DNA of 40,788 nucleotides from Chloroflexota bacterium (GTDB lineage: Bacteria; Chloroflexota; Dehalococcoidia; Lucifugimonadales; Australimonadaceae). Under the pieces are notes generated by a model. The model was not told the origin of the DNA, did no database searches, and was given only the letters and a program-made list of their open reading frames with translations. The stretch spans positions 1 to 40,788 of the forward strand of contig JADFQE010000010.1 of assembly GCA_022561985.1 (NCBI GenBank), read 5' to 3'. The position numbers were made by a program, and so were the translations under genes. This document shows positions 22,312-30,511 of the stretch, piece by piece (within the stretch, counting starts at the first letter, position 1; each line of letters begins with the position of its first letter).

Positions 22312-22358
22312 GCTTCTCTCTCCTAGACGGTGATATCGCTGCTCGGGCCGCCCCGCGC

Positions 22359-22721
22359 TCAGACCGGCTGCGAGGCGGTGCGGATCTCGATGGAGATGCC
22401 GTCCGGGTCTCTGAAGTAGGCCAGCCGCCCGCCATCGCGGTCCGCCCATCCCATGTCGTCGGACCCGGAGCTCGACCCGTAGGTGCCGCCGTCGGCGGCC
22501 ACGCGCGCGAGGACGGCGTCGAACTCCTCGTCGCTCGCGTGGAAGGCGTAGTGGGCCTTGCGCGGCTCCCGCTCGTCCAACCGGATCACGAGCGTGTCGT
22601 TCACGCGCACGAAGCTCTGCGTGCCGCCCGTCCCCCGGTACTCGAACCCCAGAACGTTGGAGTAGAACCGGGCGGACACATCCTTATCCTTGACGTAGAC
22701 GATGGTGTGGTCCAGCTCCAT
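22359..22721 (-). CDS. VOC-family protein
   Basis: 120 residues from ATG 22721, with GAGGAGG about seven bases upstream. Both modules are short and clear: MELDHTIVYVKDKDVSARFY with SNVLGFEY, and KAHYAFHASDEEFDAVLARV with GRLAYFRDPDGISIEIRT. Metal ligand candidates are His5, the His of AHYAFHA and Glu of ISIEI. It resembles lactoylglutathione-lyase-like small proteins; the substrate is unknown. It is first in the minus-strand run VOC - split barrel - membrane protein - LLM. Confidence 0.83.
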   Translation of the reverse strand: MELDHTIVYVKDKDVSARFYSNVLGFEYRGTGGTQSFVRVNDTLVIRLDEREPRKAHYAFHASDEEFDAVLARVAADGGTYGSSSGSDDMGWADRDGGRLAYFRDPDGISIEIRTASQPV

Positions 22722-22835
22722 CTGCGGGCCTCCTCGTGCTGACCTGTGCCGACGGCCTGGCTAGGATGCGCCATCACTGCCCCGCCGGTCAACGGAACGT
22801 CGATGGGCCCATCGGACGAGCCAAAGGCCGAACAG

Positions 22836-22857
22836 ACCACCCGTAGGGTGGTATAGT
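22836..22857 (+). promoter_or_regulatory. Extended -10 promoter overlapped by a palindrome (possible operator)
   Basis: ACCACCC-GTA-GGGTGGT (22836-22852) is a perfect 7-bp inverted repeat whose right arm runs into TGGTATAGT (22849-22857), an extended -10 box. Transcription would start near 22864, about 85 bases before the VOC gene at 22949. A repressor on the palindrome would block polymerase. This is inference from position only. Confidence 0.45.
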
Positions 22858-22948
22858 CCAGCCGCTCCAGGCAGCCGATGATGTGCACGCCGCGCACCGC
22901 CCTGACCCAGCACGGTACCGGCGAGCCCGACAACAAGGAGGATGTGTC

Positions 22949-23320
22949 ATGGAACAGCCCTTTACGGTCGGAACGGTCGCGCACATACAGTTCAACGTGC
23001 GCGACGTCAAGAAGTCGATCGCGTTCTACCGGATGTTCGACCCCAAGGCCGGAGATGACCCCGACCGCGTCCGCGTGGCGCTCGGCCCGTACACGCGGCT
23101 CATCCTCAAGCCGACCCCCGACCTCGGAGAGCAGCACGACGCGAACCTGAATCACTTCGCGGTGGTCCTCGAGGGCGCCAAGGACGTCGAGGGCGTGCTG
23201 ACGTTCATGCGCGCCCACGGGGCGGAGCCCTACGACGGGCCGCGGCCGAACACGGCGGGCCGCACGCAGTTCCGCGTGAACGACCCCGACGGGAACGAGA
23301 TCGAGGTCCAGCTCAAGTAA
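22949..23320 (+). CDS. VOC-family protein
   Basis: 123 residues from ATG 22949, set by a perfect AAGGAGG at 22935-22941; the ATG-like start at 22883 has none. First module: GTVAHIQFNVRDVKKSIAFY, then MFDPKAGDDPDRVRVALGPY; second: LNHFAVVLEGAKDVEGVLTF, ending RVNDPDGNEIEVQLK. The metal ligands (His in VAHIQ, His in LNHFAV, Glu in EIEVQ) are kept. It is probably co-transcribed with the beta-propeller gene 44 bases downstream. Confidence 0.83.
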   Translation: MEQPFTVGTVAHIQFNVRDVKKSIAFYRMFDPKAGDDPDRVRVALGPYTRLILKPTPDLGEQHDANLNHFAVVLEGAKDVEGVLTFMRAHGAEPYDGPRPNTAGRTQFRVNDPDGNEIEVQLK

Positions 23321-23364
23321 CCGGCGCCCGTGCAGTGCTGAGAACACGAGAGGAGCACCGGTAT

Positions 23365-24411
23365 ATGTCGAAGCAGCTTCGGGTCTATCTCGGCTCAACG
23401 ACGGGGCTTGAGGTCTGGGACGTCACGGACGGGAGCTGGGCCCGCCAGAGCAGCGCTCTGGACGGCGCCGTGCGCGTGATGACCGGCCGGACCGACCAGC
23501 CGGGGACCGTGTACGCAGGCATCATGAACGACGGCGTCTACCGGACCACCGACGCGGGCGCCCACTGGAAGCGGGTCTTCGAGGGCGATGCGCGCTCGCT
23601 GGCCGTCGACCCCCACGATCAGCGCGTCGTCTACGTCGGCACCTCGCCGGTCCACCTCCACCGGAGCGACGACGGCGGGGAGACCTGGAACGAGATCGTC
23701 TCGCTCCAGAGCATCCCGGAGGAGTTCAAGCGCGAGTGGTGGGGTCCGACGGAGCCGCACGACGGCCACGTCATGAAGATCCTCATCGACCCGGACGACG
23801 CCCAGTACCTCTACCTGTGCCTGGAGCACGGCGGGGTCGTGCGGAGCCTGGACCGCGGCGAGACATGGGAGGACGTGAGCGGCGGGATCACCTACCTCGA
23901 CATGCACAGCATCGCGCGCCATCCGGGCAAGCGGGGAACGTACTTCGTCTCCTCCGCCCGGGGCTTCTTCCGCTCGGACGACCCCGCGGCGGGATGGTCC
24001 CACGTCGACGCGACCATGCCCTGGGGCGACTCTGCGCCGCAGAACTACTCCCACGACTTCGTCGTCCTCCCCGAGGCCGAGGGCTCGGACGACGTCACGC
24101 TCGTCGTCGCCGGCGCCAACGGCTCGCCGGGGTTCTGGCGGCGGCCGTCGAAGGCGGAGTGCGTGATCCTCCGGAGCGACGACGGCGCGAAGAGCTGGCG
24201 CGAGATCACGAACGGCCTGCCCGCCAAGCCCCCCGAGATGGCCTGGGCCCTCGTGGGGCATCCAACAGACCCGGACGCCCTCCTCGCCGGCTACTCGGAC
24301 GGCGACAGCGGGACCGGGCAGCTCTACGCCACCGGCGACCGAGGCGACTCCTGGCAGCGCGTGGACGGCCCCTTCCCGGCCATCCGCTCGCTCTGGCTGG
24401 AGACCGCCTGA
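23365..24411 (+). CDS. Asp-box (BNR) beta-propeller protein, cytosolic
   Basis: 348 residues from ATG 23365, with AGGAG nine bases upstream. Asp-box motifs repeat along the chain: TTDAGAHW, SDDGGETW, SLDRGETW, a degenerate SDDPAAGW, SDDGAKSW and TGDRGDSW, each followed by a short strand. This is the pattern of sortilin/sialidase-like propellers with six or seven blades. There is no signal peptide, which is odd because most Asp-box proteins are exported. Such stand-alone propellers are common in SAR202-type genomes with no known activity. It is likely in one transcript with the VOC gene upstream and perhaps the E2 gene downstream (93-base gap). Confidence 0.82.
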   Translation: MSKQLRVYLGSTTGLEVWDVTDGSWARQSSALDGAVRVMTGRTDQPGTVYAGIMNDGVYRTTDAGAHWKRVFEGDARSLAVDPHDQRVVYVGTSPVHLHRSDDGGETWNEIVSLQSIPEEFKREWWGPTEPHDGHVMKILIDPDDAQYLYLCLEHGGVVRSLDRGETWEDVSGGITYLDMHSIARHPGKRGTYFVSSARGFFRSDDPAAGWSHVDATMPWGDSAPQNYSHDFVVLPEAEGSDDVTLVVAGANGSPGFWRRPSKAECVILRSDDGAKSWREITNGLPAKPPEMAWALVGHPTDPDALLAGYSDGDSGTGQLYATGDRGDSWQRVDGPFPAIRSLWLETA

Positions 24412-24504
24412 TCTCCGCCTGACCCCAGGGGTCCGCGAGCCGCTGCGCGCCGCGACGACGCCCTGCCCCGCTGGCCTGCCCCGCTGCCTTGAAGGAGGCC
24501 CCCA

Positions 24505-25479
24505 CTGGCAACCGACGTCATCCTGCCCGATTGGGGCATGACTCCGGAGACGTGCACGCTCGCCCGGTGGCTCAAGGCCGAGGGCGCCTCGGTCGTCGAG
24601 GGCGAGCCGCTCGTGGAGATCGAGACCGGCAAGGTGTCGGTCGCCCTCGAAGCACCGGCCTCCGGGACCCTGGCCTCGATCGCCGCAGCCGAGGGCGACG
24701 ACGTCGCTCTCGGCCAGACCCTCGCCCTCATCCTGGCCGAGGGCGAAGCCGCGCCCAAGGTTTCTCGCACCCGCGCCCCCCGGAAGAAGCCCGCGCCGGC
24801 CGCACCGAGGGGTGAGCAGGTCGCCGTCGGCCAAGTATGGCGGGTGATGGCGGAGCGGCTGAGCAGGAGCTGGGCCGAGGTCCCACACTTCTACCTGACG
24901 CGCGAGGTGAACACGCGCAGTCTGCGCTCCTGGCGCCAGGAGCAGCGGCGCAGCGGCGGCGGCGTCCCGAGCGTGTCCGACATCCTCGTGTGGGCCTGCG
25001 CCACCGCGCTGGTCAAGCACCCACGGATGAACTCCTCGTGGAACGACGGCACGATCATCGTCCACCCGAGCGTCAACATAGGCCTCGCCGTGGCAACCGA
25101 CGACGGCCTCATGGTGCCGGTGGTCCACGGCGTGGAGCGCATGAGCATGGAGCAGATCACGGCCCGCCGGATGGAGATGGTGGACCTGGCCCGCTCAGGC
25201 AAGCTGCGGCCCGAGGACGTCGCGGGCGGCACGTTCTCCATCACGAACCTGGGCATGTACGGCGTGGACGCCTTCGATGCCATCGTGAACCCGCCCCAGG
25301 CGGCGATCCTGGCGGTCGGCCGCATCCTCGACCGCGTGGTCGCACTCAAGGGCGAGCCCAGCGTGGAGCCGATGATGATGCTCACGCTCTCGGTCGACCA
25401 CCGCGCCGCAGACGGGGCTCTCGCCGCGCCCTTCCTCGGCACGCTCGCCTCCCTGCTCGAGCAAGCACCTCACCCTTGA
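24505..25479 (+). CDS. Short 2-oxoacid dehydrogenase E2 (lipoyl + catalytic domain), apparent CTG start
   Basis: The only complete lipoyl-domain N terminus is obtained from CTG 24505, which gives (M)ATDVILPDWGMTPET, matching the usual E2 opening. AAGGAGG lies six bases upstream (24492-24498) and an in-frame TGA occurs at 24490, so no ATG, GTG or TTG is available. ATG 24538 would remove the first strand. The lipoyl lysine is Lys43 (EIETGKVSVALEAP). The catalytic domain ends with VDHRAADG, holding the acyltransfer His299 and Asp303. Between them is only a basic Ala/Pro linker; the E1/E3-binding domain is missing. Total 324 residues against roughly 400 or more for typical E2s. No E1 or E3 gene is in the window, so its complex is unknown. 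Confidence 0.87.
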   Translation: MATDVILPDWGMTPETCTLARWLKAEGASVVEGEPLVEIETGKVSVALEAPASGTLASIAAAEGDDVALGQTLALILAEGEAAPKVSRTRAPRKKPAPAAPRGEQVAVGQVWRVMAERLSRSWAEVPHFYLTREVNTRSLRSWRQEQRRSGGGVPSVSDILVWACATALVKHPRMNSSWNDGTIIVHPSVNIGLAVATDDGLMVPVVHGVERMSMEQITARRMEMVDLARSGKLRPEDVAGGTFSITNLGMYGVDAFDAIVNPPQAAILAVGRILDRVVALKGEPSVEPMMMLTLSVDHRAADGALAAPFLGTLASLLEQAPHP

Positions 25480-25573
25480 CAAGGGCCTCGCCCTTGACCC
25501 ACTCGCTGCCGCTCGGCGACAGCGGCGCCGGTGCTCGCCAGGCCGCGCTCGCTGCCGCTCGCCGGAGGGGTGT

Positions 25574-25657
25574 GCAGAGGGGCACAGCCCCTCTGCCGGG
25601 GGCACGGGGGTGTCCCCCGTAGAGGCTTTTATCTCCCCCTTCCAGGCTGGAAGGGGG
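25574..25657. repeat. Cluster of three hairpins between convergent genes
   Basis: GCAGAGGGGC-ACA-GCCCCTCTGC (25574-25596) is perfect. CGGGGG...CCCCCG (25597-25619) follows, then CCCCCTTCCA-GGC-TGGAAGGGGG (25635-25657), also perfect. They sit after the E2 gene and before the end of the amidohydrolase on the other strand. Upstream, CTCGCTGCCGCTCG recurs at about 25501 and 25548. This looks like stacked terminators or a dispersed intergenic repeat. Confidence 0.75.
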
Positions 25658-25715
25658 ACGGGGGGATGGTCGAAACGGCTGTCGAGCGCCTACACCGCGG
25701 CGGCGGGCGAGGCCG

Positions 25716-26858
25716 TTACAAGTGGAACAGGCTTGCGGCGTTCCGCCAGAGCACCTGCTCCCGCCCCTCGGCCGACACCCCGTCGAAGCAGCGCTCGACC
25801 GTCTCCTTGGTCTTCGGCCACGTCGACGTCGCGAGCGGCAGGTTCGTGGACCACAGGATGTGCTCCGTGCCGATGTGCGGCGCCCACCGAGCGATGGGGT
25901 CGAACCAGGCGTTGAAGTAGCACTGGCGCCGGAACATCTCCGAGGGCGTCAGGTCGTACCCCTCGGCCGCGAGGCCGTCGTGCTCGAACTGGTGGTCGGC
26001 CCATTCGAGGTACAGCAGCCCCCAGCCGAGCGCGCTCTCCGCGAGCACGACGCGGAGCTCCGGGTGGCGGAGCAGTATCCGCGAGAAGGTGAGCCCCGAG
26101 ATCACGAACACGCTCGATACCGGCCGCGTCACCTCGGTGAGCGCGGCGGCGAGCGTGGGCGCCAGCCCCTCGTACGGCGGGTACTGGAGCTGCGGCGAGG
26201 AGCCCGCGTGCAGGCAGAGCGGCACGCCCAGCTCCACGCAGGCGTCCCACACCTGGTCGTACTCCGGGCCGTTCACGTGCGGCACGTCGCGCAGGTACAT
26301 GGGCATCGCCGGGTAGACGACGCCCCGGTGTCCCTTCTCGACCGACCGGTGTATCTCGCGGACCGTCGCCTCGGGTGAGGAGATCGGCACGATGCACTGC
26401 GGGATGAAGCGGCTGCTCGTCCCGGCCCACTCCTCGATCAGCCAGTCGTTGTAGGCCTGCACGCACGCGAGCTCCAGGTCGGGGTCCTCGATGGAGCCGA
26501 AGGCGTGGCCGGCCAAGCCCGCGACGGTCGGATAGAGCGCCGAGTAGTCGACGCCCGCCGCGTCCATCGCCTTGAGGCGCTCCGCCGGGTCGTGGGCCGC
26601 GGCGGGGACCTCCGCCCAGGTCTTCGGCTCGTCGTTGCGGTCGTCCATCAGCGCACCGGCGTCGGCGAGGCGGCCGCCCATGAGCGTCGTGCCGTCCGCG
26701 ACCCAGCGCTCGCTGCCGTCGGGCGCGCGCTCGATGTGCGGGATGCGCTCGCCCCAGCGGCTTGCGTCCAGCCGGCTCGTCCACAGGTCCGGGACCTCCT
26801 GGACGTGGTCGTCGACGCTGATCAGGCCGTGCTTGAGCTCCAGCGCTTCTTTCTCCAT
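25716..26858 (-). CDS. Amidohydrolase-2 family protein with altered metal site
   Basis: 380 residues from ATG 26858. TIM-barrel metal-dependent hydrolase of the ACMSD-like group: LISVDDHVQE at the N terminus where D-x-H-like ligands lie, MDAAGVDYSALYP, YNDWLIEEWAG, GVPLCLHAGSS (His ligand) and RVVLAESALGWG. The C-terminal catalytic motif, usually SDxPH, reads STNLPL here, with Asn339 in place of the catalytic Asp and Leu in place of His. Activity may therefore be lost or changed. Its start codon shares a base with the stop of the upstream amidohydrolase (TGATG), so both are made together and may form a heteromer. A very long open frame to 27416 is an accident of composition. Confidence 0.88.
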   Translation of the reverse strand: MEKEALELKHGLISVDDHVQEVPDLWTSRLDASRWGERIPHIERAPDGSERWVADGTTLMGGRLADAGALMDDRNDEPKTWAEVPAAAHDPAERLKAMDAAGVDYSALYPTVAGLAGHAFGSIEDPDLELACVQAYNDWLIEEWAGTSSRFIPQCIVPISSPEATVREIHRSVEKGHRGVVYPAMPMYLRDVPHVNGPEYDQVWDACVELGVPLCLHAGSSPQLQYPPYEGLAPTLAAALTEVTRPVSSVFVISGLTFSRILLRHPELRVVLAESALGWGLLYLEWADHQFEHDGLAAEGYDLTPSEMFRRQCYFNAWFDPIARWAPHIGTEHILWSTNLPLATSTWPKTKETVERCFDGVSAEGREQVLWRNAASLFHL

Positions 26859-28012
26859 CAGCCCGTGGCCACGGGCGCCGTCGTCTCGATGCGGTAGACG
26901 CGGAGCGCGTTCTCGTAGAGCAGCTTGGCCCTGTCCTCGGCCGGGACGCCAGCGAGCACGCGATCGACCGACTCCCACGAGCGCGGGTAGGAGGAGGCCA
27001 CGTGCGGCAGGTCCGACTCCCACATGATGTTGTTTATGCCGATCTCGTGGCGGAGCTGGATGCCGCCGGCCTCGAACCAGAAGTTCACGTTCATCTGGCG
27101 CCGCACGGTCTCGCTGGGCCGGGTGGAGATGCCCTCCGTCCACAGGTGGCGGACCTCCCACTCGTGGTCGCAGGCTTCGATCACGTAGTTGAGCCCACCG
27201 ATGCCCGCCTCGGCGAAGACGACGACCAGGTCCGGGAAGCGCTCCGTGACGCCGGAGAAGATGAGCTGCGGTATGATCTGCGCCGGCGTGACGGCCGACG
27301 TGCTCGTCATGGCGGAGTGCGCCTGGCGCGGCGTGTAGCCCTCCCACCGGTTCCAGTCCGGCGGCCGCACGCCCGCCGAGCCGTGGAAGTGCACCGGGAC
27401 GCCGAGCTCCTGGCACGTGCCCCAGACGGGGTCCCAGTACGGGTCCGTCAGGTGTGCGAACCCCTTGGGCATCCGGCCCTGGATGTTGATGCCCCGGTGG
27501 CCGGCCCTGGTCGCCCGCACGATCTCCTCGGCCACGCCATCGGCGCCGCTCAGGTACGGCAGCCCCGTGAGCGGGAGGTAGCGGTCGCTGATCTGCGTCC
27601 AGCCGGCCAGGATGTCGTTGTACGCCCGCACGGCGTCGAGCTCGAACTCCCTGTCCTTGTACTGGTAGAAGTTCCCGCCGGGGTGGTTCGGGAAGAGCAC
27701 CTCCGCGTCCACCCGGTCGGCGTCGAGCGCTTCAAGCCGCACGGCGGGGTCGAAGGCCCGGCGCGGGACCTCCTCCCAGCGTTGCGGGTACGTCGGGAAC
27801 GGGTCGCCCATCAGCGCGGGACAGTTGCAGACGTCACCGCGGCCGGGCTCGCCGCTCACCGACCACCGGTGCACCTGCTTCCCGCCCTCCTCGACCTCCA
27901 CGATGTGGGGGATGCGCTCCCCCCACCTGCTCGCGGACATGCGCGAGGTGAAGTCATCGCGGTCGAACGCCGCGTGGGAGTCCGCGCTGATCAGGCCGTA
28001 CTTGATCTCCAC
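26858..28012 (-). CDS. Amidohydrolase-2 family protein (intact active site)
   Basis: 384 residues from ATG 28012, with GGGAGG about eleven bases upstream. Same family as the next gene: LISADSHAAFDRDDF, LDADRVDAEVLFPN, YNDILAGW, GVPVHFHGSAG (His ligand), VVVFAEAGIGG and IMWESDLPHVAS, where Asp334 is the expected catalytic Asp. Members decarboxylate or hydrolyse ring-cleavage products such as aminocarboxymuconate semialdehyde or resorcylates; the substrate here is unknown. The N terminus is ADSH rather than the classical HxH, as in many environmental members. The pair shares residues such as SRWGERIPHI, so it arose by duplication. Confidence 0.88.
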   Translation of the reverse strand: MEIKYGLISADSHAAFDRDDFTSRMSASRWGERIPHIVEVEEGGKQVHRWSVSGEPGRGDVCNCPALMGDPFPTYPQRWEEVPRRAFDPAVRLEALDADRVDAEVLFPNHPGGNFYQYKDREFELDAVRAYNDILAGWTQISDRYLPLTGLPYLSGADGVAEEIVRATRAGHRGINIQGRMPKGFAHLTDPYWDPVWGTCQELGVPVHFHGSAGVRPPDWNRWEGYTPRQAHSAMTSTSAVTPAQIIPQLIFSGVTERFPDLVVVFAEAGIGGLNYVIEACDHEWEVRHLWTEGISTRPSETVRRQMNVNFWFEAGGIQLRHEIGINNIMWESDLPHVASSYPRSWESVDRVLAGVPAEDRAKLLYENALRVYRIETTAPVATG

Positions 28013-28218
28013 GTGCTTCCCGCCTCCCTGTCTCCTCGCCGGAGCCCCCCCATAGATCGGAAGGGTATAGTGCTAGGTGATCCCCCGTTGACGAGCGAGT
28101 TCGTGCCGGCGCGCCCACCCCTGCGGTGTGGATGGGACGTGCGGCGCTGCGTCCGGCGTCCCCGGACGTAGCATACGCCGTGCGCATCGGAGCCGGGGCC
28201 AGGTAACCGGAGGCCTGA

Positions 28219-28737
28219 TTGAAGATCTTCGACCCCAAGCTCAAGCAGCGCCCCGGACGGTACCTGGCCCAGGTCTCGCTGGCGACCCTCTCGCTGGTGG
28301 TGCTGCTGTGGGCGGCGGAGCTGCTGAGCGGAGCCGCCGTCCCGCAGGCCGTCCTCGTCGCCGCCATCGCGTCGACGGCGTTCGTCCTCTTCATCTCCCC
28401 GCGGCGGGACAACGCACGGCCAAGGCGCGTCATCGGCGGCCACGCCATCGCGCTGACGATCGGCGGCGCCCTCGCCGCCTTCACCGGCACCCCCTGGGGC
28501 CAGGATCTCGTCTCCGACGTGCCGATGCTGTTCGCGGTTTACGCCGCGGGCGGCGTCGGGTTGTCGATGCTGGCGATGGCCGCCACCGACACGGAGCACG
28601 GACCCGCCGCGGGCACGGCCCTCGGCGTGGTCGCGCACAGCTTCAGCTGGGCGCTCATCGGGTTCGTCGCCGCCAGCGTGCTCGTCCTCGCGGCCGTCCA
28701 CGGGCTGCTGCGCTCGCGGCTGGAGGACCTCGACTGA
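28219..28737 (+). CDS. HPP-family-like integral membrane protein
   Basis: 172 residues from TTG 28219, with GGAGG five bases upstream. Four to five helices: LSLVVLLWAAELL, AVLVAAIASTAFVLFI, AIALTIGGALAAF, MLFAVYAAGGVGLSML and FSWALIGFVAASVLVLAAV. The motif SPRRDNARPRRVIGGHAIA, and later EHGPAAGTALGV, resembles the HPP-family pattern (HPP then small residues); here Pro is replaced, giving HGP. HPP proteins include nitrite carriers in chloroplasts and cyanobacteria; the function of bacterial ones is mostly unknown. It is convergent with the binding-protein gene at 28784. Confidence 0.72.
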   Translation: MKIFDPKLKQRPGRYLAQVSLATLSLVVLLWAAELLSGAAVPQAVLVAAIASTAFVLFISPRRDNARPRRVIGGHAIALTIGGALAAFTGTPWGQDLVSDVPMLFAVYAAGGVGLSMLAMAATDTEHGPAAGTALGVVAHSFSWALIGFVAASVLVLAAVHGLLRSRLEDLD

Positions 28738-28783
28738 CGCGATCCGTCGAGGGGGCGATGCGCGAGGGCAAGTGGGGCTCCCG

Positions 28784-30454
28784 CTACTCCTCGAAGTAGA
28801 CCCGCCAGAGCCCGCCGCCCAGCGGATGGCGGGTGTAGCCGCCGTCACCCTTGGTCTCGAAGCCCTTCACGTTGTCGGTCCAGGCGTAGAAACGGGTGAA
28901 GTTCCAGCCCATGTCCTTGCGGATGGCCGATTCGTAGAGCCGGGTCGCGATCTCGCGGAACCGTACCGTCCGCTCCTCGATGTCCGGGACGCGGAGGTAC
29001 TCGTCCATGAGCTCATCAAGCACCGGGTCGCAGTAGCGGTTCTGGTTGCGCAGGCGGCGCTCGCCCTCCTCGCAGCGCCAGCCGGGCCCGCCGTCGAGGA
29101 CCGGATCGCCGCCCCAGCTCCCGCCGGAGGGGTTGATGTCGAAGTCTCCCACCGTCTGCCGCTCGTCGTAGACGCCCGATTCGACGATGAGCAGATCGAT
29201 GTTGAAGCCGGCCTCCCGGAGCTGACGCGAGAGGCTCTCGCCGATGGCCTCGCCCTGGCCCCGGTTGACGAGAAGACGCACCGGCTCGCCGGCGTATGAG
29301 GACGCCGCCAGCAGCTCCTTGGCCTTGTTCAGGTCCGCGACGCGCCGGGGGCAGCAGTCGCGGAGGATCTCGTCCCACACCGACCCCGGCGGCACCGGCA
29401 TCGAGACCAGCGCGCCGAGGCCGAAGTACGCCTCGTCCAACAGCTTCTGCATGTCCATCGCGTAGATGGCGGCCAGGCGGACGTTCTTGTCGCCGAAGAC
29501 CGGCGTATCGACGTTGAAGTCGATCATGCGATAGCCGGACAGGTTGGCCGCTTTCACGTTGATCGCACCGATCTCGCCCCTCTGGACGCGTCCGGCGAAG
29601 ATGGGCGTGAGTCGGTCGGCGATCTGGATCTCGCGGGTGCGCAGCGCGTTCGCCCTCCCGACGGCGCTGGAGATCAGCTGGAAGATTATCTTCTCCAGAT
29701 AGGGCTTGCCGTTCCAGTAGTCGTCGAAACGGACCACCACGGTCCGGCTTGCCGGGACCCACTCCACGAACTTGAATGGTCCTGTCCCAGGGGGCGGCGT
29801 CGACACCCGGACCTCTCCGGGCTCGAGGGCGTTCGCCGGGATGATGCTCAGGATGCCGATCTCGCTGATGATGAGCGGGAGCGACGGCTGACTCCCGTTC
29901 ATATTGAACCGGACGGTGTAGCGGTCGAGGGCTTCCACGGACGCGATGATCGGGGCGAGGTCGCCGTGGCCCCTGCCCGCGTTGTCGGGGTCCATGATGT
30001 AGTTCACGGACCACACGACGTCGGCGGAGGTCATCTCGTCGCCGTTGTGGAACAGCACGCCCTCGCGCAGATGGTACGTCCACGCCGAGAGGTCGTCGTT
30101 GCCCACCCAGGACGTCGCCAGGATCGGGACGAGGCTGCCGTCGAGCGCGACGTCGCTCAGGGGCTCGAACATCGTCGAGCGCTTGATCGACTTGTCCACC
30201 GACGAGGTGGTCGTCCAGGGGTGCGGCGAGCTCATCTCCTTGGCGGTGCCGAAGATCAGCGTGCCGCCCTCGCGCTCCGCCCACTTCTCGGGAAGCGCCC
30301 CCGCGCCGGCGCGGGGGGTCGGGGTGGGACCCTCACTCGTCGGCGTCGGGGCCGCGGTCGGCTCCTCGGCACCGCAGGCCACAGCGGCCGTGATGAGCAG
30401 CACGCCCACCACCACCGCGCCAACCGCTCGCAACACCGACGGGCTATCGTTCAT
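28784..30454 (-). CDS. Lipoprotein substrate-binding protein of a peptide/nickel-type ABC importer (SBP family 5)
   Basis: 556 residues from ATG 30454 (GAGGG upstream). Signal sequence residues 9-26, lipobox LLITAAVAC with Cys27, then a PTAAPTPTSEGPTPTPR linker typical of Chloroflexota lipoproteins. The mature domain has family-5 marks: GGTLIFGTAKEM, MFEPLSDVALDGSLVP, WTYHLREGVLFHNGDEMTSADVVWS (shown here only in part as evidence of the hallmark LREGVxFHNG block), GTGPFKFVEW, and a C-terminal LMDEYLRVPDIEERTVRF. It should be anchored outside the membrane and deliver a peptide-like ligand. No permease or ATPase gene is near; it lies 57 bases after another binding-protein-like gene. Confidence 0.9.
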   Translation of the reverse strand: MNDSPSVLRAVGAVVVGVLLITAAVACGAEEPTAAPTPTSEGPTPTPRAGAGALPEKWAEREGGTLIFGTAKEMSSPHPWTTTSSVDKSIKRSTMFEPLSDVALDGSLVPILATSWVGNDDLSAWTYHLREGVLFHNGDEMTSADVVWSVNYIMDPDNAGRGHGDLAPIIASVEALDRYTVRFNMNGSQPSLPLIISEIGILSIIPANALEPGEVRVSTPPPGTGPFKFVEWVPASRTVVVRFDDYWNGKPYLEKIIFQLISSAVGRANALRTREIQIADRLTPIFAGRVQRGEIGAINVKAANLSGYRMIDFNVDTPVFGDKNVRLAAIYAMDMQKLLDEAYFGLGALVSMPVPPGSVWDEILRDCCPRRVADLNKAKELLAASSYAGEPVRLLVNRGQGEAIGESLSRQLREAGFNIDLLIVESGVYDERQTVGDFDINPSGGSWGGDPVLDGGPGWRCEEGERRLRNQNRYCDPVLDELMDEYLRVPDIEERTVRFREIATRLYESAIRKDMGWNFTRFYAWTDNVKGFETKGDGGYTRHPLGGGLWRVYFEE

Positions 30455-30511
30455 GCATCCCTCGCCGACCGAGCCCGGGCCGCCCCGCTCACCCCCGTAG
30501 AGGACGCCGCT

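Noticed and set aside
28060-28100. Divergent promoters with TATAGT and TTGACG boxes between the amidohydrolase and HPP genes
   Set aside because: The boxes do not occur at workable spacing on either strand, so I could not support a promoter call.
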